Of a stretch of 64,000 nucleotides of DNA, positions 1 through 11,547 are shown in pieces. This DNA is from Bidens hawaiensis. Taxonomy: Eukaryota; Streptophyta; Magnoliopsida; Asterales; Asteraceae. Below the pieces are notes generated by a model, which had not been told where the DNA came from, did no database searches, and saw only the letters and a list, made by a program, of their open reading frames with translations. Position 1 is the first letter of the stretch. The number at the start of each line of letters is the position of its first letter. Location of the stretch: assembly GCA_021521415.1 (NCBI GenBank), contig JAIQDT010008973.1, positions 1 through 64,000 of the forward strand, written 5' to 3'. Position numbers and translations under genes: made by a program.

Positions 1-59
1 CGTTTATTTCTCTTACAAACACCTTTTTCGTGAAATTTTAAATCTCGGTTATTTTAAAA

Positions 60-305
60 TAGACAACTAACAAATCATCATCATCATCATCATCATCATC
101 GTACTCAGTATATCCCACCAATAGCAAAGCTATGGTAGGGTCTGAGGAGGGCCTTACCTCTACCCCGTAGGAAAAGAGAGGCTGCTTCCGGTGAGACCCC
201 CGGCTCGATAGTAGTTTTGCATCAAGCCTTGGACTAAGGCACATAGCACTCAACCATCGGGACACCGGCTGATTGGTGCATGTACCCTTGTCTTTCGACT
301 ATCAA
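60..305 (-). repeat. SINE-like sequence with (ATG)n tail
   Basis: Read on the minus strand, a GC-richer block ends in GGGGTAGAGGTAAGG, CTATTGGTGGGATATACTGAG and then about ten ATG triplets (CAT triplets on the plus strand, about 76-100). The GTAGAGGTAAGG core followed by a simple trinucleotide tail is the 3' layout of TS-type tRNA-derived plant SINEs. I see no clear A and B box in the 5' half, so the 5' end is uncertain and the copy may be truncated. Family naming is from memory. Confidence 0.5.
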
Positions 306-1264
306 CGCCACCATATGATGCCTGATTAACCTTCTGCCACTTTTAACGTTATTTTCACGAGATTAGTAAAATAACGTCAAAATTAGTGCAATTTCACTTT
401 TGCCCATCCGAGGGTTCACACATATATTCATATATTCATATATTTCATAATACGAAGTATAATCAAGTTATGTTTCTCTAAATGAAATTTCATTTAAAAT
501 GGGTTATTATCAATACTATTATCATTATATTAATTAACACTACTATTGAAATTATTATTATTAACAATATTATTATTTTTACTTGTTATTATTGTTATTA
601 TTAATATTATTACCATTATTATTACTATTATCATTCTTATTAAATATTAATTCCAAAAAGATCTTCAAAATAAAATAAGATCTTTCTCTTTAAACAGGTC
701 ATAAGCCGTAAGACTATTATAACAGTTTTATGAACAAGTTATTTTATTTAACGATCCTCAATAATATTTTCATAGGGGGCCACCCAGTAGAAAATCTTTT
801 ACACTAAAAGTTTTATAAAGTTTCATAAACTTTAGCGCTAGCTAAGGACCTCTTTGCAAAATAATATTATTTTACTTTGAGCACCACGTTTTTACAATCG
901 ATGTCTCACACACTTGAACAACAAAAATTCCTTTTTCCTTCTTTGTCAACTCCAACGAGTTTCGATTAATCATGACGCCACTCCTATAATAACCTTCACA
1001 CCGCAAAAAAATCATCTTCAAGAAGACAAGCATCGCAAGCCGTCTTTCGTTTTCCTCTCTTTCTTCTTCATACAGATATATTGTTATTCTGTTTGGATAT
1101 TATCAAAACAATTTTATGTATCGTTTCCCTTCGAAGATTGTTTACGAAGTTAATACCGAGTTTGGTTATTCGTTAATTAGTAAACTATTTTTATTCGTAG
1201 TTGCATTTTAAATCAGTTTACTTTGTTATTTTAATGGTCTATGACCGATTTCCCATAAGCATAA
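306..1264. other. AT-rich spacer, no gene seen
   Basis: No coding signal. Positions about 500-655 are an imperfect ATT/TTA trinucleotide run. About 735-880 holds paired ATAATATT and AAAGTTTATAAAG stretches without a recognisable element. The last five bases (CATAA, 1260-1264) are the left target-site duplication of the solo LTR that follows. Confidence 0.6.
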
Positions 1265-1754
1265 TGTAAGGCCCCGAACCCGGTAGCCTTACTTTAGCGT
1301 CGGATTTACTCATAAACACAGTTCTTACAAATCAGAGTTCATTAAAACTTTCGCGGAATATAAAAACTTCTATGAAACGTTACAGCAATCCAAAACTTTC
1401 TTTAATTAAACATTCTTGTCCTTCAAAATAAACGTCAATTACATTAAAACATCTTGAGTCTTCAGATGCCAGTCTCCTATTCGCCCACCATGTGCCCGCT
1501 CAAGCTAGCTGTCTCATTCTACTCACCTGCGTGCATACTAAAAGTCAGCTACGCTGAGTGAGTTCTAGTTAATCATACACTATACAATACATACACATAC
1601 ATACATATCCGAAGATACATATCCATACTTAACTAGTTACCCTTCTGTTCTACATACATACTTACTACCATACATACATACATACATATCTACAATCACT
1701 AACCTCAGTCTACCGAGAGTACGTTCATAGTCCGCCGTCTATACCTGTACTCAA

Positions 1755-2215
1755 GGTCGTGAACACGTAAAAGGTCCGCAGTCCTTACCTATGTTCACCA
1801 TTCATGGTACGTGCAAGGTCCGCGGTCCTTCCCTATACCATCCCACTTCCACAACACGTACAAGGTCCACAGTCCTTCCCTATGTTGCAACCTAATTCAT
1901 AGCACGTACGAGGTCCGCAGTCCTCCCCTATGCTACCACAGCACGTATAAGGTCCGCAGTCCTTTCCTATGCCATCCTACATCCACAACACGTACAAGGT
2001 CCACAGTCCTTCCCTATGTTGCAACCTAAACCATAGCACGTACGAGGTCCGCAGTCCTCCCCTATGCTACCACAATACAAATACAGCACGTATAAGGTCC
2101 ACAGTCCTTTCCTATGCTGATGCCTATCTATAATACGTATAAGGTCCGCAGTCCTTAACTACGTTGTCGTCTATTATCTATAACACGTATAAGGCCCACA
2201 GTCCTTAACTACGCC
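1755..2215. repeat. Subrepeat array in solo LTR
   Basis: About ten imperfect tandem copies of CACGTAYRAGGTCCGCAGTCC followed by TTCCCTATG and a variable linker, so unit length drifts between about 30 and 60 bp. The block from about 1855 to 1930 recurs at about 1985 to 2060 as a higher-order repeat. It lies in the 3' half of the LTR (minus sense), the same relative place as the GGGACCAGACCC array in the LTRs of element A. Confidence 0.8.
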
Positions 2216-2839
2216 ATCACCAGCCGAGTCTATGTCCGACAGAAGCTAGAGGGATTTGCCATCCTAACTTACTATGTCGAACGTAGAACTCACATACCAT
2301 TCGTGTACCTGTATACACATACTTCACATATACAATAATTACATTATAGCATAAGAACACTCTAGGCGTTCTTTACATCCTTCATTTAACAACCATACCC
2401 CTTGTCGTTACGTGCAATATCCGAAGATCGTTCACGCCCCGACAAGTATTCATTTGTAATATTCATACATCTTCGATATATAATATTCGTAGCTTTATTT
2501 TTAACCTGACAGTACGCGCAATATCCGAAGATCGTTCGCGTACCGACAAGCAATCATTCATATCCATCACATATATCACATATGGCATACACTTATCACT
2601 TAGGATAAATGTATTAACAACACATCGAGTATGCACACAGCCCCGAAAACATAACAAGGAATGGGGCTAGAAACTCACCTGAACTCTGCTTCTTCCTCCG
2701 ATAGTTGTAAATCCCTTCTTTAACTGAGCTCGGCTGACTGTATAAGTACACGTATCAATACTCGCCTGATTTAATCTGGTGGCCTAGTATTAGCTTACTT
2801 TTACTTATCGTTTTTAATCTATTTTCTAATCGAACTTGA

Positions 2840-3032
2840 CTTTAGGCGAAGTTAAACCTTAGGCGAACTTGGCTTTAGGCGAAGTTGTCATCAGGCGAAC
2901 TTAGCTTTAGGCGAAGTTATCAGTTAGGCGAACTTGGCCGTAAGCGAAGTTATCAATTAGGCGAACTTGGCCTCAGGCGAAGTTATCGCTTTGAAGGCGA
3001 AGTTATCGCTTTGAAGGCGAAGTTGCCCAGTT
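2840..3032. repeat. AGGCGAA(C/G)TT motif array
   Basis: Roughly a dozen copies of AGGCGAACTT or AGGCGAAGTT (once AAGCGAAGTT) occur every 15-20 bp. The array lies in the transcribed part of the LTR, about 340-530 bp downstream of its minus-strand TATA box. The same decamer occurs in the copia sequences at 11100-11345 and 11850-11880. Confidence 0.75.
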
Positions 3033-3360
3033 CAGCCGCTGTTTGGTTTCTATCAAGCATTTTTGGCGATTTTAACACCCTTGTTATGGTTCGACATCAC
3101 CCACTACGCTCCCCAACCGTTTTCGGTCGTATAAACACTATAAAGCTTGGATCTTTAAACTTCAAAGATCAAGAATCATACCTTTTTGTGCTTGTTTGGA
3201 TCTCGTTTAACTTGTTTAATCACAACTAATCGCTCACTCTCTCTCGGATCACGCTCGTTCCTCTCCCTCGGCCGCCGGCGGTGTATGTGGTGTGTGTGTT
3301 TTGGGTGTGTGTAGAGATATGGATAAATGGATGGAATGGAAAGGATTGGGGTTTAAGGGG

Positions 3361-3369
3361 GTATTTATA
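3361..3369 (-). promoter_or_regulatory. TATA box of solo LTR
   Basis: The minus strand reads TATAAATAC followed by CCCC, 165 bp inside the LTR start. Spacing and sequence fit a pol II LTR promoter driving transcription toward lower coordinates. Confidence 0.55.
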
Positions 3370-3533
3370 CTCCCTCAAGCCCATGGACCGAAGGCCCATA
3401 TTTCCTTTTGGTCCATATCCAAACCCATCTAATTATCCTACTAAGTCTTCATATTATGCTGTTCCACTAACTCGTTTATTTCACCCGACAAAATAATATA
3501 TTAAATATTACTTAGAAATTTCGGGATGTTACA

Positions 3534-4657
3534 CATAACCGTTTGGCGGAAATTGGGACCATGCACATGTTGAGTTTATTATTTTTACACGAATCGTTTT
3601 GATTGTTTGATTAGTTCTATTTCCGCTCAATGTTTTATTCGAGTTATTTTGTTAGTCTTGATTTCAACGTGTCATCAATTTGATCAATGTTTTATTTTGA
3701 TCTTGGAGTTTCAATTATTTATTCTTGATTTCAATGTTTAATCAATTTGAGACGAATGTTTCACTTTGATTATTTATTTTGTGATTCTTAATCTCAATGT
3801 GGCCTCTATTCATATTGATATTTTATTGGAAATTTTGATTTGTTTAACGAGTCAATTATTGACTCTAAGAAAATACTCTATTATGTTATTAAAATTTTGT
3901 TTATTTATCTTATTCTCGAACCCAATGCTTTACCTACATTCGTGTTTGTATTTGTTGGCTCAATGCCATAGTTAATTACTCTGTTATTCTCGAAACCAGT
4001 GTTTCGTTTAATTACAATGGTGTTTGTGACCTTGATATTTTAATTCATTATTCTTACTAAGTTACGCTTATTTCGTTTAACAATTCAATAACGTCGTTTA
4101 TTTTGTTTAAATCACAATGGTTTCACTTATTTATTTGACCTAATGTCTTGCTTATCCTCGACCTCAAGGAGTTGTTTATAGATTTTTTCATGTCACTCCC
4201 AACCCTTATAGTTTATTTTTCTTAATTTAAAAGCTTTCAAATAAGAATTTATTTTATCTTAACCCACACAATGGGACGGATTATGTGGACCATCTGACGA
4301 TAAAGGTAATTATGGGTCGACATGTAATTATCCAAGTCCTCACATGGAAAACATAATAAGTACGTTGTGTGCAATAACTCGAAACCTGGAATAACTTTAA
4401 AGGACAGAACAAATGCAGTATGATAAGGGCATGGTGGATATGCCGCTGGTACATTCTATATATAAGTGTCCTTGCCATATTCTCATTTGTGGCGTCTTTC
4501 GGGTCATTCAAAGATCGACGCTATTATTTTTTTAGTTAATTATTATTGTATATAAAAATTGTTAAAACTTTTAAACAACTTCATCTAGTAGTTGTTTTCT
4601 TTTAAAATTTTATTCTTATTTTAATTTTGGGATGAGATTTCTAAAAATTGTGACTTC
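3534..4657. other. Unassigned AT-rich stretch with degenerate repeats
   Basis: No gene. Positions about 3620-4010 repeat the phrase CAATGTTT with T-rich linkers (CAATGTTTTATT, CAATGTTTAATC, GAATGTTTCACT), which looks like a very old tandem or LTR sequence. Nothing else is recognisable. Confidence 0.5.
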
Positions 4658-5620
4658 TGTAACATTCGTTACTTTTTAAACCCGAAAACCCGACCCGTTT
4701 TGAATTTTCGGTTTTGTTTATATATATATACACATTGATAATATTCTCGAGGATTCATGTTTATCGATCGTTCGTTTTTATATTCGTTTGGTTAATTTAC
4801 GAAATTCTGGGATTAACACTTTTGTTCAAAGTTTTATTAATCAATTCGTAAGCTATCGGGTATAATACGAAAACAATCCAAGAATGATAAATTACCTTAA
4901 CTTTTATTTTATATGTTAACACTTCCTAAAGTTAAAGGGTTTGAACTGTAATTATACTTTACTTCTCAATTATAAGAACTATAAAACTTGAAGGGCTGAT
5001 TTTGTAAATTGAGTTAAATTATATTAATATTATAATATAAAATATTAAACCATCTCCCCCCCCCCCGTTTGGAGTTTTTCCAGCCACCAGCAGTCCGGCG
5101 AGCGCTGGCGACGGCTCCGGCCTGTCCAACATCCCTTGAAAAGGCTTATTAACTTAATTAATTTATGTAATGGCATCGGACAATAATTGCGAACCCGTAT
5201 ACACCGTCTATAACGTTTAACTCCTCCTAATCTGCCCGTAACAGCCGCAAAAACCGCCGGATTGTATGTTAAATTACCTTAACGAGCTTTAAACGATTTA
5301 CGCTACAATTACTAGTATAAATAGGTTCCTAATCCAAAACTATACTCGTCCATATCTTCAATTTCATCAAACAAACTTCCTGAAATCCATAATTGTTCGG
5401 ATTAGTTTCAACTCTGGCGAGTCGCCGTTCGTCGTCAAACAAGATCAATCCAAGGTAATTTTTTTATGCTTTTGAATCGCCATAGACCGTAGAACGAAAC
5501 CCCTAACGTTAGTTGAACAAACATGGAACGGATTTGTTGATTTGGTTTCTAGGGTTTTCAATGGAGAAGATGAACTTGGGTAATAATATAAATAAATATG
5601 TTTCTATTCTTAAACCAACA

Positions 5621-6306
5621 AACAATCTTGGTCCAATGGTTAAACTGTATGTGTGTTAGGGGTGTGCATGGGCCCGTTTGGGGTGGTTTTGAGCCAAACA
5701 AATAACCATAACCATTATGTCGGTTAATGGATAGCTATAACCATAACCGACCCGTTATGGCGGTTTTAGTTAATCGGTTTTGTCGGTTATAGTGAGTCAG
5801 TTATGAGTCGTTTAACCGTAACCAAAAAATGTTATTGAGCCTAAAAGTTTGGTACCAATTATTACTAAAAAACAACATGACATAATCTAACATGGTAGAT
5901 AATCCATAATATTAATACCAAATATTCAAAAAAGAATGACATTATATAATCCAACAATGAAATTCAACTTAATATGATAAAAAACGTTGAACCAAAATCA
6001 TTAAAATGATATAATCCAACAACATGTTTGGTGTAAGTTAATCCCATAACATATTAAACGTATTGTTGGTTAAATAAATGGGTCGGTTCGGTTATAGCAG
6101 TTTTGGAATTATCTTTAACCAAAACCGATCCGTATTTGGCGGTTTTTAAAAATTTATTAAACCGACCCACCGGTTATGTTGGTTATCGGTTAAAATCTGT
6201 TCGATTATGTTGTTTATGGTTCGGTTTAACGGTTATGGTGGTTAAGTTGTTCACCCCTAATTTGTGTAACCAGGAGGACCCGGGTTGGAATCCGGGTCAC
6301 AGCAGT
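5621..6306 (+). pseudogene. tRNA-like sequence split by a hAT element
   Basis: Before the insertion the sequence reads TTGGTCCAATGGTTAAAC (A-box-like, about 5627-5644), a short middle, then a T-arm-like hairpin GACCCGGGTTGGAATCCGGG (from 6277) and ACAGCA. The second piece starts right after the hAT target duplication (6268). The B box has TTGG where TTCG is expected. This is a tRNA-derived relic inside a gypsy LTR; amino-acid identity cannot be assigned. Confidence 0.45.
5657..6259. mobile_element. Non-autonomous hAT element
   Basis: The ends are TAGGGGTGTGCATGG and (reverse) TAGGGGTGAACAACTT. The flanking 8-mers are ATGTGTGT (5649-5656) and ATTTGTGT (6260-6267), 7 of 8 identical, as for an aged hAT target duplication. 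The interior is rich in CGGTTA/TAACCG palindromic phrases and has no transposase. Length is 603 bp. Confidence 0.8.
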
Positions 6307-7282
6307 TATGATCTTTTATTTTTGTAAACCATTTTCTAAATCATATTAAATTAGTTAAAATCATTAAAAATCTAATAAAATCATTTTAAATCAAATAAGG
6401 TTAAGTATAATTTATTTTTTATCTTTGTAATCCAAAAACCAACTTTTCTTATCCGATAAAGTTTCTTGAAACTCGAAAATATTTTATTATTTAAGCTATT
6501 TTCATCCCGTTAATATTATATTTTTTTGGTTAATAATGTTAGTATGCAAAGCTAATGATATGAGTTAAAATTTCGTTAAAACGAACGTTCCATACACGTT
6601 AGAATTCTCATAAATAATAGTTAATTAGTATTAAAATAATTTAAAACCGTTAAAGTAAGCTTATGGTTCGTTAGCTTTATAATTCGTTAACATGACCTTT
6701 TTCGAGTTAAACAATGTTAAAATCCGTAATTCGTAAATATTATATTCCTCATTATAGTGTTAAATTATTATTCTAATGTAATTAAAATAATATTTAATTA
6801 AATTAAAAGTTTAAAATTATGTTAAAGTTTAAATATAATCTTACAATATTAAGATACCATAACATGCTTTATCATATTAAAAGGGACATTAAAATAATGC
6901 AATATTCCGTTAACCAAATTATTTAACTCTTATTATCCCGTTAGCTAGCCTTTACATTTTCGTATTTTCTTTTATTTATAGTTCGAGATGTTCGGTTGCT
7001 TTGGTTTCGTTATTGTGCTTTCGATTTATATTTCAAGTTATCTTCGATTTCGAGATGAGTTTCTCACAACCCCTGTTTAAACGTTTTCAAATTTTGGGGT
7101 GGCAAGTCTTTGTTACAAATTCAAGTATTATGATTTCGATTAAAGACTACAATTCACTATATGGACTTGTGTGTTACTTGATTACTTGCTCGAATTTACT
7201 TGCACGTGGTAGCCACAATAAGTATGATCATACGTTCCCTTTTGCACTCAGGTCCATTGTATCGAGTGGAAAAGGGTCTCAT

Positions 7283-7386
7283 TATCAGAGTATGTTGGTT
7301 GCTATCAACTGGAAAGGACCTTACTTGCGCGATTGCCCGAGTACGTTGGTTGATACCAACTGGAAAGGACTTTACTTGCTCGTTTA
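7283..7386. repeat. Two-copy ~52-bp subrepeat in LTR
   Basis: GTTGGTTGMTAYCAACTGG followed by AAAGGACYTTACTTGC occurs twice in tandem, with a weaker upstream copy from about 7230. The position near the LTR 3' end matches the subrepeat arrays of the other large gypsy LTRs here. The open frame across it (7001-7459) looks like a by-product of the repeat. Confidence 0.55.
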
Positions 7387-7714
7387 TCACTTGTCCATGA
7401 ATTGTATGATTTTTATGTATTTATATAAAACTGTGGGAACTCACCAATTATGTAGATAGTTGATACTATTTTATACATATGCTACATGTAACGTGATTAG
7501 ATGATGATACTTGGAGAAGACACTAGATTTAGGTTATTTAAACAAATGGATAAATGTTAGTTGTATTTATATTTCCTTGTATTCTTTGTTTGCAAACTTG
7601 TGTATATGATGTTTAAATCAATTAATGATAATATTGCCACTTAATAGTGTCACATGTGTTTTGAACAATCTGTACGTTACACCAGGGCGTTTCCGCTTTA
7701 GCCAGGGTGTTACA

Positions 7715-9394
7715 TATCGCTTCCCGGGAGGCAACCTGGTAGTATGATTTGTCTTTACTTTTATTTTTATTATTGGGGGTTCTTGGTTTTTTTTTGTTTG
7801 TGCTGCTTGTTTCTTGGTTTGCTTTCAGGTTGCTGCTTCAAGGATGTTATTGGCTGGTTGAGATACATGGTTTGATTCAAGTGTGGGGATGCTGTTGCCG
7901 CTCACTTATGAATTACTGTTTTCGTTCGTGAGACATGATTCTATTGATATATGCTTTTGTTCACGATCGAATTGGAGGGCACGAGACATGACTCGCAAGA
8001 CAATATCGTCATATTTACTAGGGGAGTCTGTTCCACTTTACTTATATTTGAATGTTTGCTTTATTTTTTGTCGTTTTCCTGTCAGATTAAGGACAATTTA
8101 ACATTTAAATGTGGGGATGGGAAACTGACGTTTTTATCTAAAAGAAAAAAAAAGAAAAAAATTCGAAAATAAAAAAAATTATTTTGAAAAATGTCCCAAA
8201 AGTTTACAGAAAATTTTTGTATAAAATGGAAAATGATAGAAAAATTTGAGATTGGTTTTTAATACTACTAAGATTTAAGAGATTAAATAAAAAAGATAGA
8301 CTACTAAGCTTGGGATGTGTCGGTAGGCCCAACTAGCTTTGAAAGTTTCCCTTGAATATTATTAATATACCTAATAGATCATAAACCTTGTGGGTTCTCA
8401 TCTTATGGGGGATAGTGAAACTGAAAATTCAATAAGGCATAAGGAGTATTAACGTAATCTGATTACCTTGAGGTGGTGAGAATTAAAAGCACTTAAACTA
8501 GCACACCACTCCGTTTTATGAAAGTAAATAACGCGTGATGGCGCCCCGTCATGTCCACTTTTTATACGAGCTTAGAAAATAGTTATATATTTTAGGGTGA
8601 AAGATGCCTAAAAGCATAAAATATTGTTTGCACAAAACGTAAAAAAAGAGGGGTGCAGCTGTTAAAAAAATGAAAAAATTATATATAATGCAAAATGCCA
8701 AAGAAACATTCTCATTTAAAAAAAACAATAAAAGAAGAAAAAGAAGAAAAAAAAGAAAAAAAAATAGAAAAAGAGCCCAAAGTGCACATACTAGACGGGG
8801 CCGAGAGCTTACGTGTTACCAAGGGGATGGTGACTCTGAGGATACACTATTGGGGTTTGAGGTTTTTAGTCAATAAATATTTGTAGGAAATACTAAGGGT
8901 GGAGGCCTAGGACCGTCATATACTGGGTTGCAGCTCGGGTGAAACAATGCTGGGCCGAAATCCGATAATAAAGCTTTAGGTTTAGGCATTGCTCGTACGA
9001 CCTCACATGACCTTTCATCCATTTAAATTCCACCTAAGTGCAAATTCTTCTTACCATTAAAGGGTTCTTAGCTTGCGGTGATAGGTTGAGTCTGTCTGCT
9101 TCAACCCGGTTTTAAATTGTCTTGACTATGCTAGAGATGGGGGTAAGTAGATCTGTAACTCTTTAGGTGTGAGACCCATAGGTTTATTGATATAACTTGA
9201 ACTTAATCGTTAAATATGATGTGGGGCTTGATAGCATGGTGGTTGGGTTTAAGTGGACAATATCGGCAATCGCGATTTTTGCGTTTATCTGTGCTTAAAA
9301 GATAACCCATATGTTTTGAATATCAGTTTCGAATTATGATTCCATTGCAAAATGGGTTTTTCATGGACGAAAAAGATTTAAGTGTGGGGATATT
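7715..9394 (+). mobile_element. 3' internal region of an older gypsy element
   Basis: It begins CGCTTCCCGGGAGGCAACC, a phrase I know from the post-pol region of Athila/Tat-type elements, and ends in the purine-rich tract AAGTGTGGGGAT just before an LTR-like TGATGTGG. The same AAGTGTGGGGAT phrase occurs three times (about 7880, 8105, 9380). No coding frame survives. The element is cut on the left by the LTR ending at 7714. Family assignment is an inference. Confidence 0.5.
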
Positions 9395-10516
9395 TGATGT
9401 GGTCCAAATTATATATATCTTTATATAAATATTTCCCATATATTGATTACTTTTGGTTAGTTTTTACTAAGATACAAGTCAAAATTGGTTCACATTTTGA
9501 TATTAAAGGTTTCGAGAGATGATGAGCTAAAATGATGTATTTTTACTAAACTTGAGACCAACAAATGAAGGGTCAACATATGTTATATAATACTAGTTAT
9601 AATTATTGTATACATTGATTAAAAAAAGAAAAAGAAAAATATCTTGTATAATAAACGAAGTGTTCTATTTATGAATTTTAATTCTTAAATTATCAATTAA
9701 AATTATATAACCTCCATGTTTGTTTTATACAGGACTAGAATTAAAGAAAATGGAAGTTTGATCGGTTGTGGAGTCTTGTTCACAAAGTTCACCAGCAAAA
9801 AGAAAATAATAAATAAACAACAATTTATTGGGTTTGGAAACGAGCTGGGAACTACATTGGGTTGATTGATTTCGGTGGGTCGACAATAATGCTATGTTGA
9901 TTTTGCAATAACAAACCCTACAGCTAGTAAATTATAAAAGGGGGACACCACGATTACGGTGGTGGTTGGCTCCTGTTAGGAGACCACAACAACAAACAAA
10001 TTCACGAAAGTCAAAGGGTGGTCCACCCTTGTTCCTTTTAGCGTTAACTTGGATAAAAAAGAAAAGAATTAAGCAAGCAGGAAGGCGAGCAGGTCTCAAA
10101 AGTCATCGGCCGGAAAAAGAATTAAGAAATCAAGCACGCAGACGGGCAGGTGAATTAATAAGCAGACAGGCAGCCAGATTGCTCAATTAATTTAACCATG
10201 CTCACAGGCTAGTAGCTCAAATATATATATTTTCTTTTACGATGAACCGCAATATATACTTTATTTTTGTTTCATCAACTATTATGAGCGGCTAGTCTAT
10301 TAAACTGCCTGAGTTTGGATGAATACTTTTTAACTCGTATTATTTCAGTTTTCGATTATTATTGATTGGTTTTGTTTTGGTAAAAGTTTTTATTGTCTTT
10401 GGTTATGATGTTTATGCGTATTTGGTATTAATTTATTATCAACTTATTGTTCCATATGCGTCTTTGTGAACGTCTCTCATGTATGGATGCGTATTTGGTA
10501 TTAGTTTATAATCAAC
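9395..10516 (+). repeat. Partial LTR of the older gypsy element
   Basis: It starts TGATGTGGTCCAAATT directly after the polypurine tract at 9379-9390. No matching 3' end is seen before the copia fragment begins near 10517, so it is truncated. About 9960-10190 is a purine-rich, stop-poor stretch that I do not take as coding. Confidence 0.45.
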
Positions 10517-10792
10517 TTATTGTTCCCATATCTTCATTGAAGTACAATATCTTATGAAATTATGGATCACCGTATCAGGTAAAGCCTTCAAAATTACACC
10601 CATGGCTTTCTCCCCTGCATCAAACATATACCTTTCGAACTTTGCCACACTGAAATTTGATTTCACACGCGTTCTACCATCTACCTCCACTATAGGTGGA
10701 ATATACCCATCAATCATGCATCTCCACATTTGGGATCTTGATTCTGAACAAAAGCCTGAAATTTTTATCTCCAAACAGCAAAATCTGCACAT
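10517..10792 (-). pseudogene. Copia gag fragment
   Basis: A 91-residue minus-strand frame contains DGYIPPIVEVDGRTR and a FDAGEKAMGVILKALPD stretch ending in KIWEQ. That pattern (A..AM..I..ALP...W) is typical of the N-terminal part of copia Gag (UBN2-like). The frame is open at both ends, and the rest of the element toward lower coordinates is missing. It lies downstream of the copia 5' LTR and primer site on the same strand, so it is the 5' remnant of one minus-strand element. Confidence 0.55.
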
Positions 10793-11099
10793 TTCACCAG
10801 CTTTGGTGGCTTATTTGGTGTTCCGGTTTTATTACCCATTTAGAATATGTCATTAATGCATCCCATTGAAGTCAATTTATACGCAGCTAGAAGATTTCAA
10901 GTAGATTTTGGTGTACCTGAAACAAAATCCAAGTCTATAGAGCCTTTGAATGCTCAAAAACTAAATAACCTGCTTGTCGAAAATGAACAAAATTTTCAGA
11001 AAACTACTGTCACTAAAATTTTCCGTGATGGTTATCCCTGTATTCAAAACACTCAGAAAAATTTCCGGTTAAGAAAATTTCCCGAAATGTACGTCACAA

Positions 11100-11345
11100 A
11101 GTAAGTTTGCCTAGGTTTAAGTTCGCACGTGTTAACTTCGCTCGGCTAACTTCACCAGAGTATAACTTCGTCAAAAATAAGTTCGTCTAAAGGTAACTTC
11201 GTCTAGTTAAGTTCTCCTGATCAACTTCTCTTGGTCAACTTCGCCTATCAACTTCACTTGAGCTTAACTTCGTCTGAAGTTAATTCGTTTGGTTACAAGT
11301 TCTCCTAACTCGTAACTTCGTCTGGTCTGTGAAAAACCCTAGCGA
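11100..11345. repeat. AACTTCGTCT/AACTTCGCC motif array in copia leader
   Basis: AACTTCGYCT-like decamers occur about twelve times between the copia gag remnant and its primer site. This is the reverse complement of the AGGCGAAGTT motif arrayed in the gypsy solo LTR at 2840-3032. Confidence 0.7.
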
Positions 11346-11533
11346 CAACTTCCCCTAGACGGTTGTAACTTTCCAAAATCAGAATTTTTAGGGTTTGTGA
11401 CAGCTGTTGGTGATGGGTATGAACTGATATGGTCGTTTTTTTGGTGAGTATAGGTTTTTGGACATGAAAACTTGATTAAACAACGCCTAAACACTCGTTA
11501 ATCAATCCTGAACCAAACAATTTTGAGCTTAAC

Positions 11534-11545
11534 GCTCTAGTACCA
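11534..11545 (-). promoter_or_regulatory. Primer-binding site of copia element
   Basis: The minus strand reads TGGTACTAGAGC directly downstream of the LTR. It matches the initiator-Met tRNA site TGGTATCAGAGC at 10 of 12 positions and fixes the element's orientation as minus. Confidence 0.7.
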
Positions 11546-11547
11546 AT

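Larger units (their letters stand above)
1265..3533 (-). mobile_element. Solo LTR, gypsy type, TSD CATAA
   Basis: The unit starts TGTAAGGCCCC and ends GGGATGTTACA. It is flanked by perfect 5-bp duplications, CATAA at 1260-1264 and 3534-3538, with no internal region. This is what unequal recombination between two LTRs leaves. Sense is minus: the minus strand begins TGTAACATCCCGAAATTTC and ends GGGGCCTTACA, the same end style as the LTRs of element A. Length is 2269 bp. A minus-strand TATA box lies about 165 bp from the LTR start. Confidence 0.9.
4658..7714 (+). mobile_element. Gypsy LTR with nested hAT
   Basis: It starts TGTAACATTCGTTACTTTTT and ends GCCAGGGTGTTACA. The same start and end, reverse-complemented, bound the LTR at 18014-19876, which identifies the family. 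Flanking 5-mers (ACTTC left, TATCG right) do not match and no primer site follows, so this is not a clean solo LTR. It probably lies at a recombination or deletion junction. Removing the hAT insertion leaves about 2.4 kb. Confidence 0.75.

Noticed and set aside
1755..2215. CRISPR-like array of short repeats
   Set aside because: Unit and spacer lengths drift, repeats form higher-order duplicates and lie inside an LTR; plant nuclear DNA.
7001..7459. 152-residue plus-strand ORF
   Set aside because: Inside the LTR 4658-7714 and largely made by its subrepeat; hydrophobic residues reflect T-rich DNA.
8670..8886. Lys/Arg-rich short ORFs
   Set aside because: Translation of an A-rich tract in a gypsy 3' region; no coding evidence.
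10554..11104. Plus-strand frames of 100 and 85 residues
   Set aside because: The first is antisense to the copia gag remnant; the second covers the leader and shows no known motif.
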